A stretch of DNA of 16,405 bases from an uncultured Chloroflexota bacterium (GTDB lineage: Bacteria > Chloroflexota > Dehalococcoidia > UBA3495): the NCBI GenBank assembly GCA_913052545.1, contig CAJXEF010000027.1:1-16405 (forward strand), in the 5' to 3' direction. The position numbers were made by a program, and so were the translations under genes. The notes beneath the pieces are model-generated. The model was given only the letters and a program-made list of their open reading frames with translations, did no database searches and had not been told where the DNA came from. Shown here one piece after another: positions 7,842-14,506 of this stretch (position 1 is the first letter of the stretch; every line of letters starts with the position of its first letter).

Positions 7842-7928
7842 CGGAGAGAGTGGGATTCGAACCCACGATACCCGGATGGGTATACCAGTTTTCGAGACTG
7901 GCGCCTTCAACCGCTCGGCCATCTCTCC
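7842..7928 (-). tRNA. tRNA-Ser (CGA)
   Basis: Folded by eye on the minus strand: acceptor GGAGAGA pairs with TCTCTCC, the D-arm has GCC/GGC around GAGCGGTTGAA, anticodon stem CCAGT/ACTGG holds loop CTCGAAA, hence anticodon CGA reading UCG. A long variable arm (TACCC/GGGTA) is the class II hallmark of serine tRNAs. The T-arm is GTGGG-TTCGAAT-CCCAC. The discriminator is G, as expected for Ser. The 3' CCA is not encoded; the bases that follow read CCG. Confidence 0.97.
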
Positions 7929-7932
7929 AGAG

Positions 7933-7962
7933 TCGATATTATAGCTGATTCGGACTTATAAT
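7933..7962 (+). promoter_or_regulatory. Candidate promoter of the Nudix gene
   Basis: TCGATA (7933-7938) and a perfect TATAAT (7957-7962) are separated by 18 bases. The start would be near 7969, leaving a leader of about 20 nt before ATG 7989, which lacks a Shine-Dalgarno. It overlaps the oppositely directed tRNA-Ser promoter, so the two may compete for polymerase. Confidence 0.4.
7938..7943 (-). promoter_or_regulatory. -10 hexamer of the tRNA-Ser promoter
   Basis: On the minus strand 7943-7938 reads TATAAT. A start about seven bases on, near 7931, would fall just ahead of the mature tRNA 5' end at 7928, a normal arrangement for stable RNA genes. The -35 is poor (TGGCGA, 7967-7962). Confidence 0.5.
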
Positions 7963-7988
7963 CGCCATTAAATGTTTTTAAATAACTT

Positions 7989-8492
7989 ATGTTAACTTAC
8001 TATTTTTGCCCACTATGTGGTAATCAACTTGAAAACCGATTAAGCGGTGATAAAGAGAGACAGGTATGCCAATCCTGTAGCTTTATACTCTACCGCAATC
8101 CATCAGTTGGAGTTGCGGTTATAATACTCGAAGATAGGCACATTTTACTCGGGAAACGTTCGCGAGGTACCTATAAGCATCATTGGTGTATACCGTGCGG
8201 ATACGTTGAATGGGGAGAAGACATTCGGACTGCCGCTTATAGGGAATTCCTTGAGGAAACAGGTCTGAAAGTAACAGTAGGGGAAGTTTATACCGCTCAC
8301 TCGAATTTTCATGACCCGCGATCCCTCACTGTTGGCATCTGGTTCAAAGGAACCGTAACCGGAGGCCAATTACAAGCAGGTGACGATCTGTGCGAAGTAC
8401 AGTATTTCCCCCTCGACGACCTGCCAACTGATTTAGCCTTTCCTACAGATCGTCTCGTATTGGACCAGCTTCGAAACGAACGCATCGGCTAG
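7989..8492 (+). CDS. Nudix hydrolase with N-terminal zinc ribbon
   Basis: Pyrophosphohydrolase of 167 residues acting on nucleoside-diphosphate-linked compounds; the zinc-ribbon subtype includes NADH pyrophosphatase-like and uncharacterised hydrolases. Cys7, Cys10, Cys27 and Cys30 form a CPLC...CQSC zinc knuckle. The Nudix box is complete at residues 71-93, G-x5-E-x7-REFLEETGL, so catalytic Glu residues are intact. A P..GV.VI.ILE strand and the final DDLPTDLAFPTDR element are usual for the family. The NADH-pyrophosphatase SQPWPFPxS signature after the Nudix box is absent, so NudC identity is not supported. ATG 7989 has no clear Shine-Dalgarno; a short leader from the promoter at 7933-7962 would fit. 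The gene is flanked by tRNA genes on both sides and stands alone. Confidence 0.92.
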   Translation: MLTYYFCPLCGNQLENRLSGDKERQVCQSCSFILYRNPSVGVAVIILEDRHILLGKRSRGTYKHHWCIPCGYVEWGEDIRTAAYREFLEETGLKVTVGEVYTAHSNFHDPRSLTVGIWFKGTVTGGQLQAGDDLCEVQYFPLDDLPTDLAFPTDRLVLDQLRNERIG

Positions 8493-8580
8493 GTCACTCG
8501 GGGAGTCACTAGCGTCTACACCGCAAAGAGCGGTACAATTGATATGATGGTTAAACAAGCCGGTTAGGTCGTTTTTCTCC

Positions 8581-8655
8581 CGGGGTGTGGCCCAGTGGTA
8601 GGGCGCCTCGTTTGGGACGAGGAGGTCGTCAGTTCGAATCTGACCACCCCGACCA
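8581..8655 (+). tRNA. tRNA-Pro (TGG)
   Basis: Folded by eye: acceptor CGGGGTG pairs with CACCCCG (C1-G72 is characteristic of bacterial proline tRNAs), the D-arm is GCCC-AGTGGTA-GGGC, anticodon stem CCTCG/CGAGG holds TTTGGGA, hence anticodon TGG reading CCA and probably other CCN codons, and the T-arm is GTCAG-TTCGAAT-CTGAC. The discriminator is A8652 and CCA (8653-8655) is encoded, unlike the neighbouring tRNA-Ser. Confidence 0.97.
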
Positions 8656-8757
8656 TGTTCGGATTGTGTAGCTTGCCCCTTGGACAACCTGGATTTCCAG
8701 CACTACAATAAGTTGTCTGGACCTTGAATTTCTGGGAGGCCTAATCTACACAAAGCC

Positions 8758-10041
8758 ATGTTTCGGTATATCAAAATTTCAATACAAACGCTAGCCACAG
8801 TATTACTAATCGGAACAGTAGCCTGCAGCTCAACTGAACTAGTACCTCAACCAAATAATTATCCTCCCGATCAAGAAGCTACTATAGAAGCCAAAGTTTC
8901 TCAGATCGTATCTCAAATACCAACGATCACTCCTGTCCCTCTTCCTACTCCATATCCTGAGTCTCCAGACGATAGTAGTGTGTTAATCACTCCCGCCAAG
9001 CCCATACCTTCTAATCGTCCCCCAGCAGAAGATCCCTTAACCCTGGTAGAAGCTCAAGAAAACATATTGACAGAAATCTACAATGAACTTCTGCCCTCAG
9101 TAGTAGAAATTAGAGCCAGAGGAGTTTCAGGTGAAGGACGTTTACAGAGCGTAGGGGGGTCTGGGTTTGTCTGGGATGAGGATACTAATATTGTAACCAA
9201 TCATCACGTGGTAAACGGTGCGGAAGAGCTAATCGTTGTTTTTGCCAATGGAGAACAGTTCGAAGCTGGGATTATTGGATCCGACCCTGATTCCGACCTC
9301 GCAGTACTGGGTTTAATAAATAACAACGTGATGCCCACTCCTCCAAATACACCTCTAGGAGACAGCAGTGAAGTTAAACCAGGGCAAATGGCTATAGCGA
9401 TTGGAAGCCCATTTGGACAGGATTTCACAATTACGAGCGGCATCATTAGCGCCATCGGCCGCACGATCAAAAGTGGTAATAGCCAATTCTCAATCCCTAG
9501 GGTCATCCAGACGGATGCTCCTATAAACCCCGGCAACTCGGGCGGCCCTCTTTTGAATAAAAACGGTGAGGTAATAGGCGTAAATACTCAAATCATCAGC
9601 GGAAGTGGAAGTAGTTCAGGAATCGGCTTTGCCGTTCCCATAAATACGGCCAAGCGGGTGATTCCTGAGTTAATAACTAATGGAGTTTATCATTACGCAT
9701 GGCTTGGAATTAGAGGAACTAATATGACTCCGGCAATAGCCAAGGAATTCAAACTTCCCCGGGGTACCAAGGGCACCTTGGTCCTCGATGTCGGAGGACC
9801 GGCCGAATTAGCCGGGATTCTGGGAAGTGAGTTGATTCAAGATCCTTCCGGACAGGAATCAATCATTGGGGGTGACATCATAATTGGTATTGATGATGTA
9901 ACAATTACTTCCATTGAGGATTTGTTGACGTATTTGGCCGACCACAAACGCCCGGGTGATATCAGTCTCGTACACGTCTTAAGATCTGACTATTCCAAGA
10001 AAACGCTGAAAGTAACTCTACAGAAGAGACCAGCACCATAA
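8758..10041 (+). CDS. HtrA/DegP-type serine protease, lipoprotein with one PDZ domain
   Basis: Envelope quality-control protease of 427 residues. A signal peptide ends in lipobox GTVAC, so Cys23 would be lipidated and the enzyme anchored outside the membrane. A Pro/Thr-rich linker spans about 25-95. The trypsin-like domain (about 105-305) has the full triad: His150 in TNHHVV, Asp180 in SDLAVL and Ser261 in GNSGGP. A single PDZ domain follows (about 315-425; WLGIRG, GGPAELAGI, GGDIIIGIDD, TYLADHKRPGD) and ends the protein, the DegS/HtrA layout rather than two-PDZ DegP. A lipid anchor instead of a membrane helix is somewhat unusual and fits a cell without conventional periplasm. No good Shine-Dalgarno lies near ATG 8758; GGGAGG (8734-8739) is 18 bases away. 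Its stop lies 21 nt from the convergent DppC-type gene, without a visible terminator. Confidence 0.94.
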   Translation: MFRYIKISIQTLATVLLIGTVACSSTELVPQPNNYPPDQEATIEAKVSQIVSQIPTITPVPLPTPYPESPDDSSVLITPAKPIPSNRPPAEDPLTLVEAQENILTEIYNELLPSVVEIRARGVSGEGRLQSVGGSGFVWDEDTNIVTNHHVVNGAEELIVVFANGEQFEAGIIGSDPDSDLAVLGLINNNVMPTPPNTPLGDSSEVKPGQMAIAIGSPFGQDFTITSGIISAIGRTIKSGNSQFSIPRVIQTDAPINPGNSGGPLLNKNGEVIGVNTQIISGSGSSSGIGFAVPINTAKRVIPELITNGVYHYAWLGIRGTNMTPAIAKEFKLPRGTKGTLVLDVGGPAELAGILGSELIQDPSGQESIIGGDIIIGIDDVTITSIEDLLTYLADHKRPGDISLVHVLRSDYSKKTLKVTLQKRPAP

Positions 10042-10062
10042 ACCGGGTTGTGTATTCGCCTC

Positions 10063-11004
10063 TTACCGACCTCGAAGCTTGGGATCAAATACGTCCCGCA
10101 ATGCATCCCCTAGCAGGTTGAATCCAAGTACCACTATGAATATTGCTACCCCAGGGAATATCGCTACGTGTGGCGCCGTCTTTACATGCTCTTCAGCTGC
10201 CCTCTTCAATATTCCTCCCCAGCTAGGTACATCGGGCGGTACTCCAACCCCAAGGAAACTTAACGATGCTTCGATCGTTATCGCCAAGCCCAGGTAATAC
10301 GTCGCTATCACCAGCACCACTGCAAAACAGTTCGGCGCTATGTGTCGGAATATTATCCTCTTCGATGATGCCCCTACTGCCCTCGCTGCCAGTACATAAT
10401 CTGTTTCCTTAAGAGTCAGCACCTGGGATCTCACCGTCCTCACCAGTGGCGCTACCATCCCTATCACTATCGCCAGGATCACGTTCTGCATTGATGATCC
10501 TATTACTGCCACGATAGCCAGCGCTATGATCAAACCTGGTAACGCCATCATCGCATCCACCAATCTCTGGAATGACAGGTCTACGTACTTTCCCGCGTAT
10601 GTCGTTACCAGCGCAAGCGTAGCTCCTAAACTTACACCCAGGATCACTGATCCAAATCCCACGTACAGAGATATCCTCGCCCCGTGAATCACACGGCTCA
10701 ACAGGTCACGCCCCACGTGGTCTGTCCCAAAGGGAAATTGAGCCTGCGGCGGTAGGTGTACCGCCTCTTGAATTGATACTCCCAGTGTGTCTTTCGGACC
10801 ATTAATATCCTTGGGATGATACGGCGCTATCACCGGTGCCAGTATCGCTATCAGTATCAGCACCACCGTAATGAACCCACCTATCGCTCCCAACGGCTTC
10901 GTCCTGCAAAACCGGTATGTCCACCTGTACCAACCGTACAACGGAGCCAGCGCTCCCGTGCTTAAACCACCGGCCGGACGTATTTCTGCTTCGTTCTCTA
11001 TCAT
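10063..11004 (-). CDS. ABC transporter permease, DppC/OppC family
   Basis: Inner-membrane subunit of a peptide/nickel-type importer, 313 residues. An OppC_N-type N-terminal segment with a membrane helix (about 38-61) leads to the FGTDHVGRDLLSRVIHGAR signature (92-110), then the permease domain with helices near 112-136, 148-170, 174-190, 225-250 and 282-303. The ATPase-coupling loop is at about 203-225 (VLAARAVGASSKRIIFRHIAPN). LSFLGVGVPPDVPSWG is diagnostic of DppC. ATG 11004 follows GGAGAGG eight bases upstream. It is the last gene of the operon and is separated by 24 nt from the DppB-type gene. The DppD/DppF ATPases that would power it are not in the window, so they must lie elsewhere. Peptides, glycosides, nickel or other small solutes are all possible cargo. 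Confidence 0.95.
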   Translation of the reverse strand: MIENEAEIRPAGGLSTGALAPLYGWYRWTYRFCRTKPLGAIGGFITVVLILIAILAPVIAPYHPKDINGPKDTLGVSIQEAVHLPPQAQFPFGTDHVGRDLLSRVIHGARISLYVGFGSVILGVSLGATLALVTTYAGKYVDLSFQRLVDAMMALPGLIIALAIVAVIGSSMQNVILAIVIGMVAPLVRTVRSQVLTLKETDYVLAARAVGASSKRIIFRHIAPNCFAVVLVIATYYLGLAITIEASLSFLGVGVPPDVPSWGGILKRAAEEHVKTAPHVAIFPGVAIFIVVLGFNLLGDALRDVFDPKLRGR

Positions 11005-11028
11005 TTCTCCATCCTCTCCAGTGGCCTT

Positions 11029-11988
11029 CTACTGGTAACGGATCCTCGGATCCAGTACCCCGTATAACATGTCTATTACCAGGTTGAGGAACAGCACCAC
11101 TGCCGCCGTCAGTAAGATCACTGCCTGCAGCACTACAAAGTCCCGGTGTAATATGCTCTCAATTACAAATCTTCCCAGGCCAGGCACAACAAATATCGTC
11201 TCTACGATGATCACTCCACCCAGTGCCCTCGCAAACTGGTAACCCGACACCGTAATCACCGGCAGTATCGCATTCTTCAGCGCGTGCCGACCCACCACCG
11301 TCATCTCCTTCAATCCCTTCGCCCGCGCGGTTCTCATGTAGTCTTCCCTCAGTACCTCCAGCATCGATGACCTGGTCACCCTCGCGGTAAACGCCAGATC
11401 ATGAAACGCTATCGCCAGCGCAGGAAAGAATAGCTGCTCCAGGTTTAGAAAGGGATCTTCCCATAAAGTCGCGTATCCCAGCGGTGGCAACCAGTTAAAA
11501 GTGTATGCCAGGAAGTAAACCATCAGGATCGATAACCAGAAGGTTGGTAGCGCTATCCCAACTAACGATAAAAAGCGACTTACGTAGTCCGGCCATGTAT
11601 CCTGCTTTACCGCAGATATTATCCCCAGCGGTATCGCCATCACGAATGCCATCGCTATCCCAAATATCGCCAGTTCCAGCGTGACCGCAAATTTGTCCTT
11701 TAACTCATCGACCACTGGAGTTTGGTACCAGATCGAGGTCCCAAGGTCCCCTCTCAAAATGCCCCAGATCCAGCTACCGTACTGTATGTGTATTGGCCGG
11801 TCAAGACCTAGCTCATGACGCATACGGTCAATGTCTTCTTGAGTGACCGCTCCCGCTCCCTCTTCTCCCGTCAGTATCACCAGGGCTGCATCCCCGGGTA
11901 CCAGGAAAAAGAGCACGAATACGATTAATGTGGTCAGGATCAACGTCGGGATGAAAAGGCCAATCCTTCTCAATGCGTACTGTCTCAC
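11029..11988 (-). CDS. ABC transporter permease, DppB/OppB family
   Basis: Partner membrane subunit of the DppC-type permease, 319 residues from GTG 11988. VRQYALRRIGLFIPTLIL is the usual DppB opening: a short basic N-terminus, then helix 1. The conserved periplasmic block (LGLDRPIHIQYGSW, RGDLGTS), central helices, the coupling loop DYMRTARAKGLKEMTVVGRHALKN (about 216-239) and the ending DPRIRYQ are all present. The frame stays open to TTG 12030, but AGGAGG at 11993-11998 lies inside that extension, four bases before GTG 11986-11988, and the longer start would sit within a palindrome. GTG is therefore preferred. Second gene of the binding-protein/permease operon; the 122-nt gap from the binding-protein gene holds the palindrome at 12021-12050. 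Confidence 0.94.
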   Translation of the reverse strand: MRQYALRRIGLFIPTLILTTLIVFVLFFLVPGDAALVILTGEEGAGAVTQEDIDRMRHELGLDRPIHIQYGSWIWGILRGDLGTSIWYQTPVVDELKDKFAVTLELAIFGIAMAFVMAIPLGIISAVKQDTWPDYVSRFLSLVGIALPTFWLSILMVYFLAYTFNWLPPLGYATLWEDPFLNLEQLFFPALAIAFHDLAFTARVTRSSMLEVLREDYMRTARAKGLKEMTVVGRHALKNAILPVITVSGYQFARALGGVIIVETIFVVPGLGRFVIESILHRDFVVLQAVILLTAAVVLFLNLVIDMLYGVLDPRIRYQ

Positions 11989-12020
11989 TGCTCCTCCTGT
12001 AATTTTCCGAGGACTTAGCA

Positions 12021-12050
12021 GTCGTGGCAAGCTATATAGCTTGCCACGAC
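12021..12050. repeat. Perfect 30-bp palindrome between binding-protein and permease genes
   Basis: The half GTCGTGGCAAGCTAT is followed directly by its exact reverse complement. As RNA it gives a 13-bp stem capped by a TATA/ATAT tetraloop. Neither side has a T-run, so it is not an ordinary intrinsic terminator. Placed after the binding-protein stop and 33 bases ahead of the dppB-like GTG, it could stop 3'-to-5' exonucleases or cause partial termination, keeping binding protein in excess over permease as in many ABC operons, or it may be a regulator site. Function is inferred; the dyad is read directly. Confidence 0.85.
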
Positions 12051-12110
12051 TTCCGCAAACGTAATCTACTTATTTAGGCTTTCACACTTTCTATCATCTA
12101 CAGCGTGTTA

Positions 12111-13961
12111 TCAACCAGATACCGGCAGAGCATCCGGTCCAGGATTCTGTGCATTTTCATCCCACCAGACGTGCTCATAAGTCCATCCGCAATGGGGATG
12201 GTAGGGAGGCAAGAAGTTCTGGATACGATGATCCAACATCCCTGCACGACCCAACCAGAACAGCTGGATATAATGGGCGGTCAGTTCCGGATAATCCGGG
12301 TGTTCACCGCTCAGGATCTCTTCCATCTCCCGATACTGGGCTACCCTGGCTTCAGGATCCATTTCGATTGCCTGGGCACTGATCAGCTCATCCACCCTGG
12401 GATTTGACCAGTTCTCCGGGTTACGCAGCACGTTCTGCGTAAAGAACTGGGCTATTACAGCTGAAGGTTCCTTGAAGAACAGGCCCGAACCCACATTACT
12501 GAAGTTGTGACTCCCATCTCTCATGCCCTGGTACATAGAAGCGCGGTCGTGTACCTGTAGCTCGACGTCTATGTTCAACGCGACCTTCAGTTGAGCCGCT
12601 ACCATTTCAGCTTCAGTTCTGGATGCCTTGGCCTGGTCCACGTTCCAGTTCAACTCCATTCCATCCGGATATCCGGCTTCGGCCATCAGTTCTTTGGCCC
12701 GGGCTATGTCCTCATCCTTGGGATGTCTCCAGCCGGGGAACTGCAGGATCTCTTCTGGGGTGTGGGCATATCCTGGCGGGAAGTAGTTACCGGGGAACCC
12801 TTCTCCAGAATAGGAGACCTGGCGGACCGCTTCCCGGTCTACTGTCAGGTATACCGCTCGGCGTACACGCGGGTCATCAAATGGAGGTTTATTAATGTGC
12901 ATCCAGAATCCACGCATGCTGCCAGGACCTGACGCATAGGCTCGCATCGCTCCACCCGAGTCCTGCTGAACCAGCAACATGTCTTCAAGAGTCGTTCCAC
13001 CCATCACCAACCAGCCCATCACTTGCTGGGTTGTTAGGCTGGCCAATCGGCGGGCGGCGTCCTCGATAACGAAGACCTTCATGGTGTCAAAGAAAGGCAT
13101 GGGGTCCTTGAAGTAACCATCATTCCGTTCGAATTCCCAGGAATCTCCCTTCTTCCAATCACTGAACACCCAGGCCCCTGAACCCACGTTGTTTTCATAA
13201 CAGCAGTTCAATTCATCCTGGGTTCTGTTCTCTACGACATGCTTCGGATACATCTTGTAGTAATCTACAGCCAGCCAGCCCAGCGCAGTAGACGACGGCG
13301 CGCTCAAGGGCATTCGGACTGTATGTTCATCAATTGCTTCTCCGGTTCCATGCGCGTAGAAGTCACGAGCAGCGGTTACGCGGCCCCGGGTCACACCCTC
13401 TTCCACCATCCGGTCCAAACTGAAAATAATGTCATCAGCCGTTACCGGTTCTCCATCATGCCAGTTGGCATGGTTTAGATGGAAAATGAACTCCATCCCA
13501 TCATCAGAGACCTCCCAGCTGTGGGCCAGGTCTCCGGTGATCTCGCTAGATGCCTGGGGATCGTACATCAGAATCTGGTTGAAACGAGGGCCCGAAGGCA
13601 GTAACGTTGTGGTTGAACTGGCCCCGTAATGGACGTCCAAAAACCCAGGATTGGCCCGGTGGACGAATGTAAGCGCGCCATTGTAGTGGTGGTCCGCTCC
13701 TATGCTTACCCAGTTAGGTAATTCCGTTTTGAAAACACCAGGTACGGGAGTTGCTACCACCACGACTTCCTTGACCGTTTCGTTGATCACTTCGACAATT
13801 TTTTGGACTTCCTTCTCCACTTCTACGATCTTCTCGACTTCTTTGATAACTTCCTTTTCGATCACCTGAGGCTCCGCAGCTGCACAGGCGGCGGCGAAAA
13901 AGAGTACCAGAATCAAGGGTAAAAATAGGAAGAATCTCGCGTTCCTAGCCAGTTTTAACAT
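12111..13961 (-). CDS. ABC transporter family-5 solute-binding lipoprotein (first gene of operon)
   Basis: Extracytoplasmic receptor of a peptide/nickel-type importer, 616 residues from ATG 13961. The signal peptide (basic start, helix FFLFLPLILVLFF) ends in lipobox FAAAC, with Cys26 the lipidation site. A low-complexity Val/Glu/Lys stalk (about 33-68) and the spacer VVATPVPG lead to the SBP_bac_5 domain (about 75-610), with LAHSWEVSDDGMEFIFHLN, WHDGEPVTADDIIFSLDR, DDPRVRRAVYLTVDREAV and AKELMAEAGYPDG, standard marks of the family. An upstream TTG 13994 keeps the frame open, but AGGAGG (13971-13976) lies inside that extension, nine bases before the ATG, so the ATG is chosen. Followed by DppB- and DppC-type genes. 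Cargo cannot be deduced; family members bind oligopeptides, glycosides, opines or metal chelates. About 30% of its width is a two-lobed insertion region typical of large members. Confidence 0.94.
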   Translation of the reverse strand: MLKLARNARFFLFLPLILVLFFAAACAAAEPQVIEKEVIKEVEKIVEVEKEVQKIVEVINETVKEVVVVATPVPGVFKTELPNWVSIGADHHYNGALTFVHRANPGFLDVHYGASSTTTLLPSGPRFNQILMYDPQASSEITGDLAHSWEVSDDGMEFIFHLNHANWHDGEPVTADDIIFSLDRMVEEGVTRGRVTAARDFYAHGTGEAIDEHTVRMPLSAPSSTALGWLAVDYYKMYPKHVVENRTQDELNCCYENNVGSGAWVFSDWKKGDSWEFERNDGYFKDPMPFFDTMKVFVIEDAARRLASLTTQQVMGWLVMGGTTLEDMLLVQQDSGGAMRAYASGPGSMRGFWMHINKPPFDDPRVRRAVYLTVDREAVRQVSYSGEGFPGNYFPPGYAHTPEEILQFPGWRHPKDEDIARAKELMAEAGYPDGMELNWNVDQAKASRTEAEMVAAQLKVALNIDVELQVHDRASMYQGMRDGSHNFSNVGSGLFFKEPSAVIAQFFTQNVLRNPENWSNPRVDELISAQAIEMDPEARVAQYREMEEILSGEHPDYPELTAHYIQLFWLGRAGMLDHRIQNFLPPYHPHCGWTYEHVWWDENAQNPGPDALPVSG

Positions 13962-13970
13962 CAGTCTTGC

Positions 13971-13976
13971 CCTCCT
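13971..13976 (-). promoter_or_regulatory. Ribosome binding site that fixes the binding-protein start
   Basis: On the minus strand this is AGGAGG, nine bases upstream of ATG 13961. It lies within the longest possible reading frame and so argues against TTG 13994 as start. Confidence 0.85.
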
Positions 13977-13984
13977 GGTTTCGT

Positions 13985-13998
13985 TTGATTGCAATCAA
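13985..13998. repeat. 14-bp perfect palindrome upstream of the binding-protein RBS
   Basis: TTGATTG followed directly by CAATCAA, eight bases upstream of the AGGAGG. It could be a dimeric regulator site or a small hairpin beside the ribosome site. Only the symmetry is seen; no known operator was matched. Confidence 0.5.
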
Positions 13999-14120
13999 GT
14001 GCCTTAATTTTCGATGTAGCCATAGTTCTATATCTAATTCCATTTATCTGTTCCGAGGTTTTATAATTGAAACAACTACCAAATGACCTATAAAATGGCT
14101 GAGTGAGACTATACATTACG

Positions 14121-14163
14121 GATTCGGTGACTACCACTCCGAATTGCGTCGCTGATGTGGTAG
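14121..14163 (-). promoter_or_regulatory. Overlapping dyads in the leader of the ABC operon
   Basis: Two inverted repeats interlock inside the predicted untranslated leader: ATTCGG (14122-14127) with CCGAAT (14139-14144), and CTACCAC (14131-14137) with GTGGTAG (14157-14163). The inner arms lie within each other's loops, so the hairpins form either as alternatives or as a pseudoknot. No known riboswitch was recognised and neither is followed by a T-run. Confidence 0.35.
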
Positions 14164-14204
14164 ATCCTTTATATATATGTGCAAAAAAATGTACACGCAG
14201 GAGT

Positions 14205-14232
14205 ACTATAATCGATCCCGGTGTTTTGTCAA
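14205..14232 (-). promoter_or_regulatory. Sigma-70-type promoter of the binding-protein/permease operon
   Basis: On the minus strand a perfect TTGACA (14232-14227) is followed after 16 bases by TATAGT (14210-14205). Transcription would begin near 14198, giving an untranslated leader of about 237 nt before ATG 13961. An imperfect inverted repeat (TGTGCA...TGTACA, about 14179-14196) lies just past the start. The remaining 545-bp AT-rich gap (13962-14506) holds no gene that can be supported. Confidence 0.6.
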
Positions 14233-14431
14233 CTTTTTAAGTCAAACCTTTTTATATCAGTAATTAAACTACTTTATTAGTTGGGTAACTGTTTTAGTAG
14301 CAATTTAGTTTTTTCATACCTATTCTTATATACCGTTTAAAACCGCCATTTAGCTAATTGCCGAAAACCACCACTGACGGGTATTAAAACTTAACATTAA
14401 AATAAATCAATTTCTTGGAGTACTAAAAACA

Positions 14432-14464
14432 AAGCTACCGGCCTTCAACAGGCCGGTAGCTTTT
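14432..14464 (-). terminator. Intrinsic terminator of the second binding-protein gene
   Basis: AAAGCTACCGGCC (14432-14444) pairs perfectly over 13 bp with GGCCGGTAGCTTT (14452-14464) around the loop TTCAACA. On the minus strand the stem is followed by TTTGTTTTT, about 43 nt after the stop of the gene ending at 14507. The plus-strand side also has five T's, so it could work in both directions and insulates the two transcription units. Confidence 0.93.
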
Positions 14465-14506
14465 TGAGTCCCTATTCACCGGGTATTACGAGTTTGCAGA
14501 ATTAAT

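Noticed and set aside
8520..8534. Small hairpin ACCGC/GCGGT after the Nudix gene as terminator
   Set aside because: Only five base pairs and no T-run; too weak to call.
7842..8655. tRNA genes as integration sites of a mobile element
   Set aside because: No repeated tRNA 3' segment, integrase or phage-like gene is visible near either tRNA.
8433..8687. 84-codon minus-strand frame containing GGQIRTDDLLVPNEAP
   Set aside because: It is the antisense translation of tRNA-Pro, a well-known source of false hypothetical proteins.
13962..13994. Longer start of the first binding protein (TTG 13994)
   Set aside because: The AGGAGG lies inside this extension and points to ATG 13961.
14233..14431. Possible small gene or RNA in the AT-rich part of the gap
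   Set aside because: No frame with a ribosome site and no convincing fold was seen apart from the terminator at its edge.
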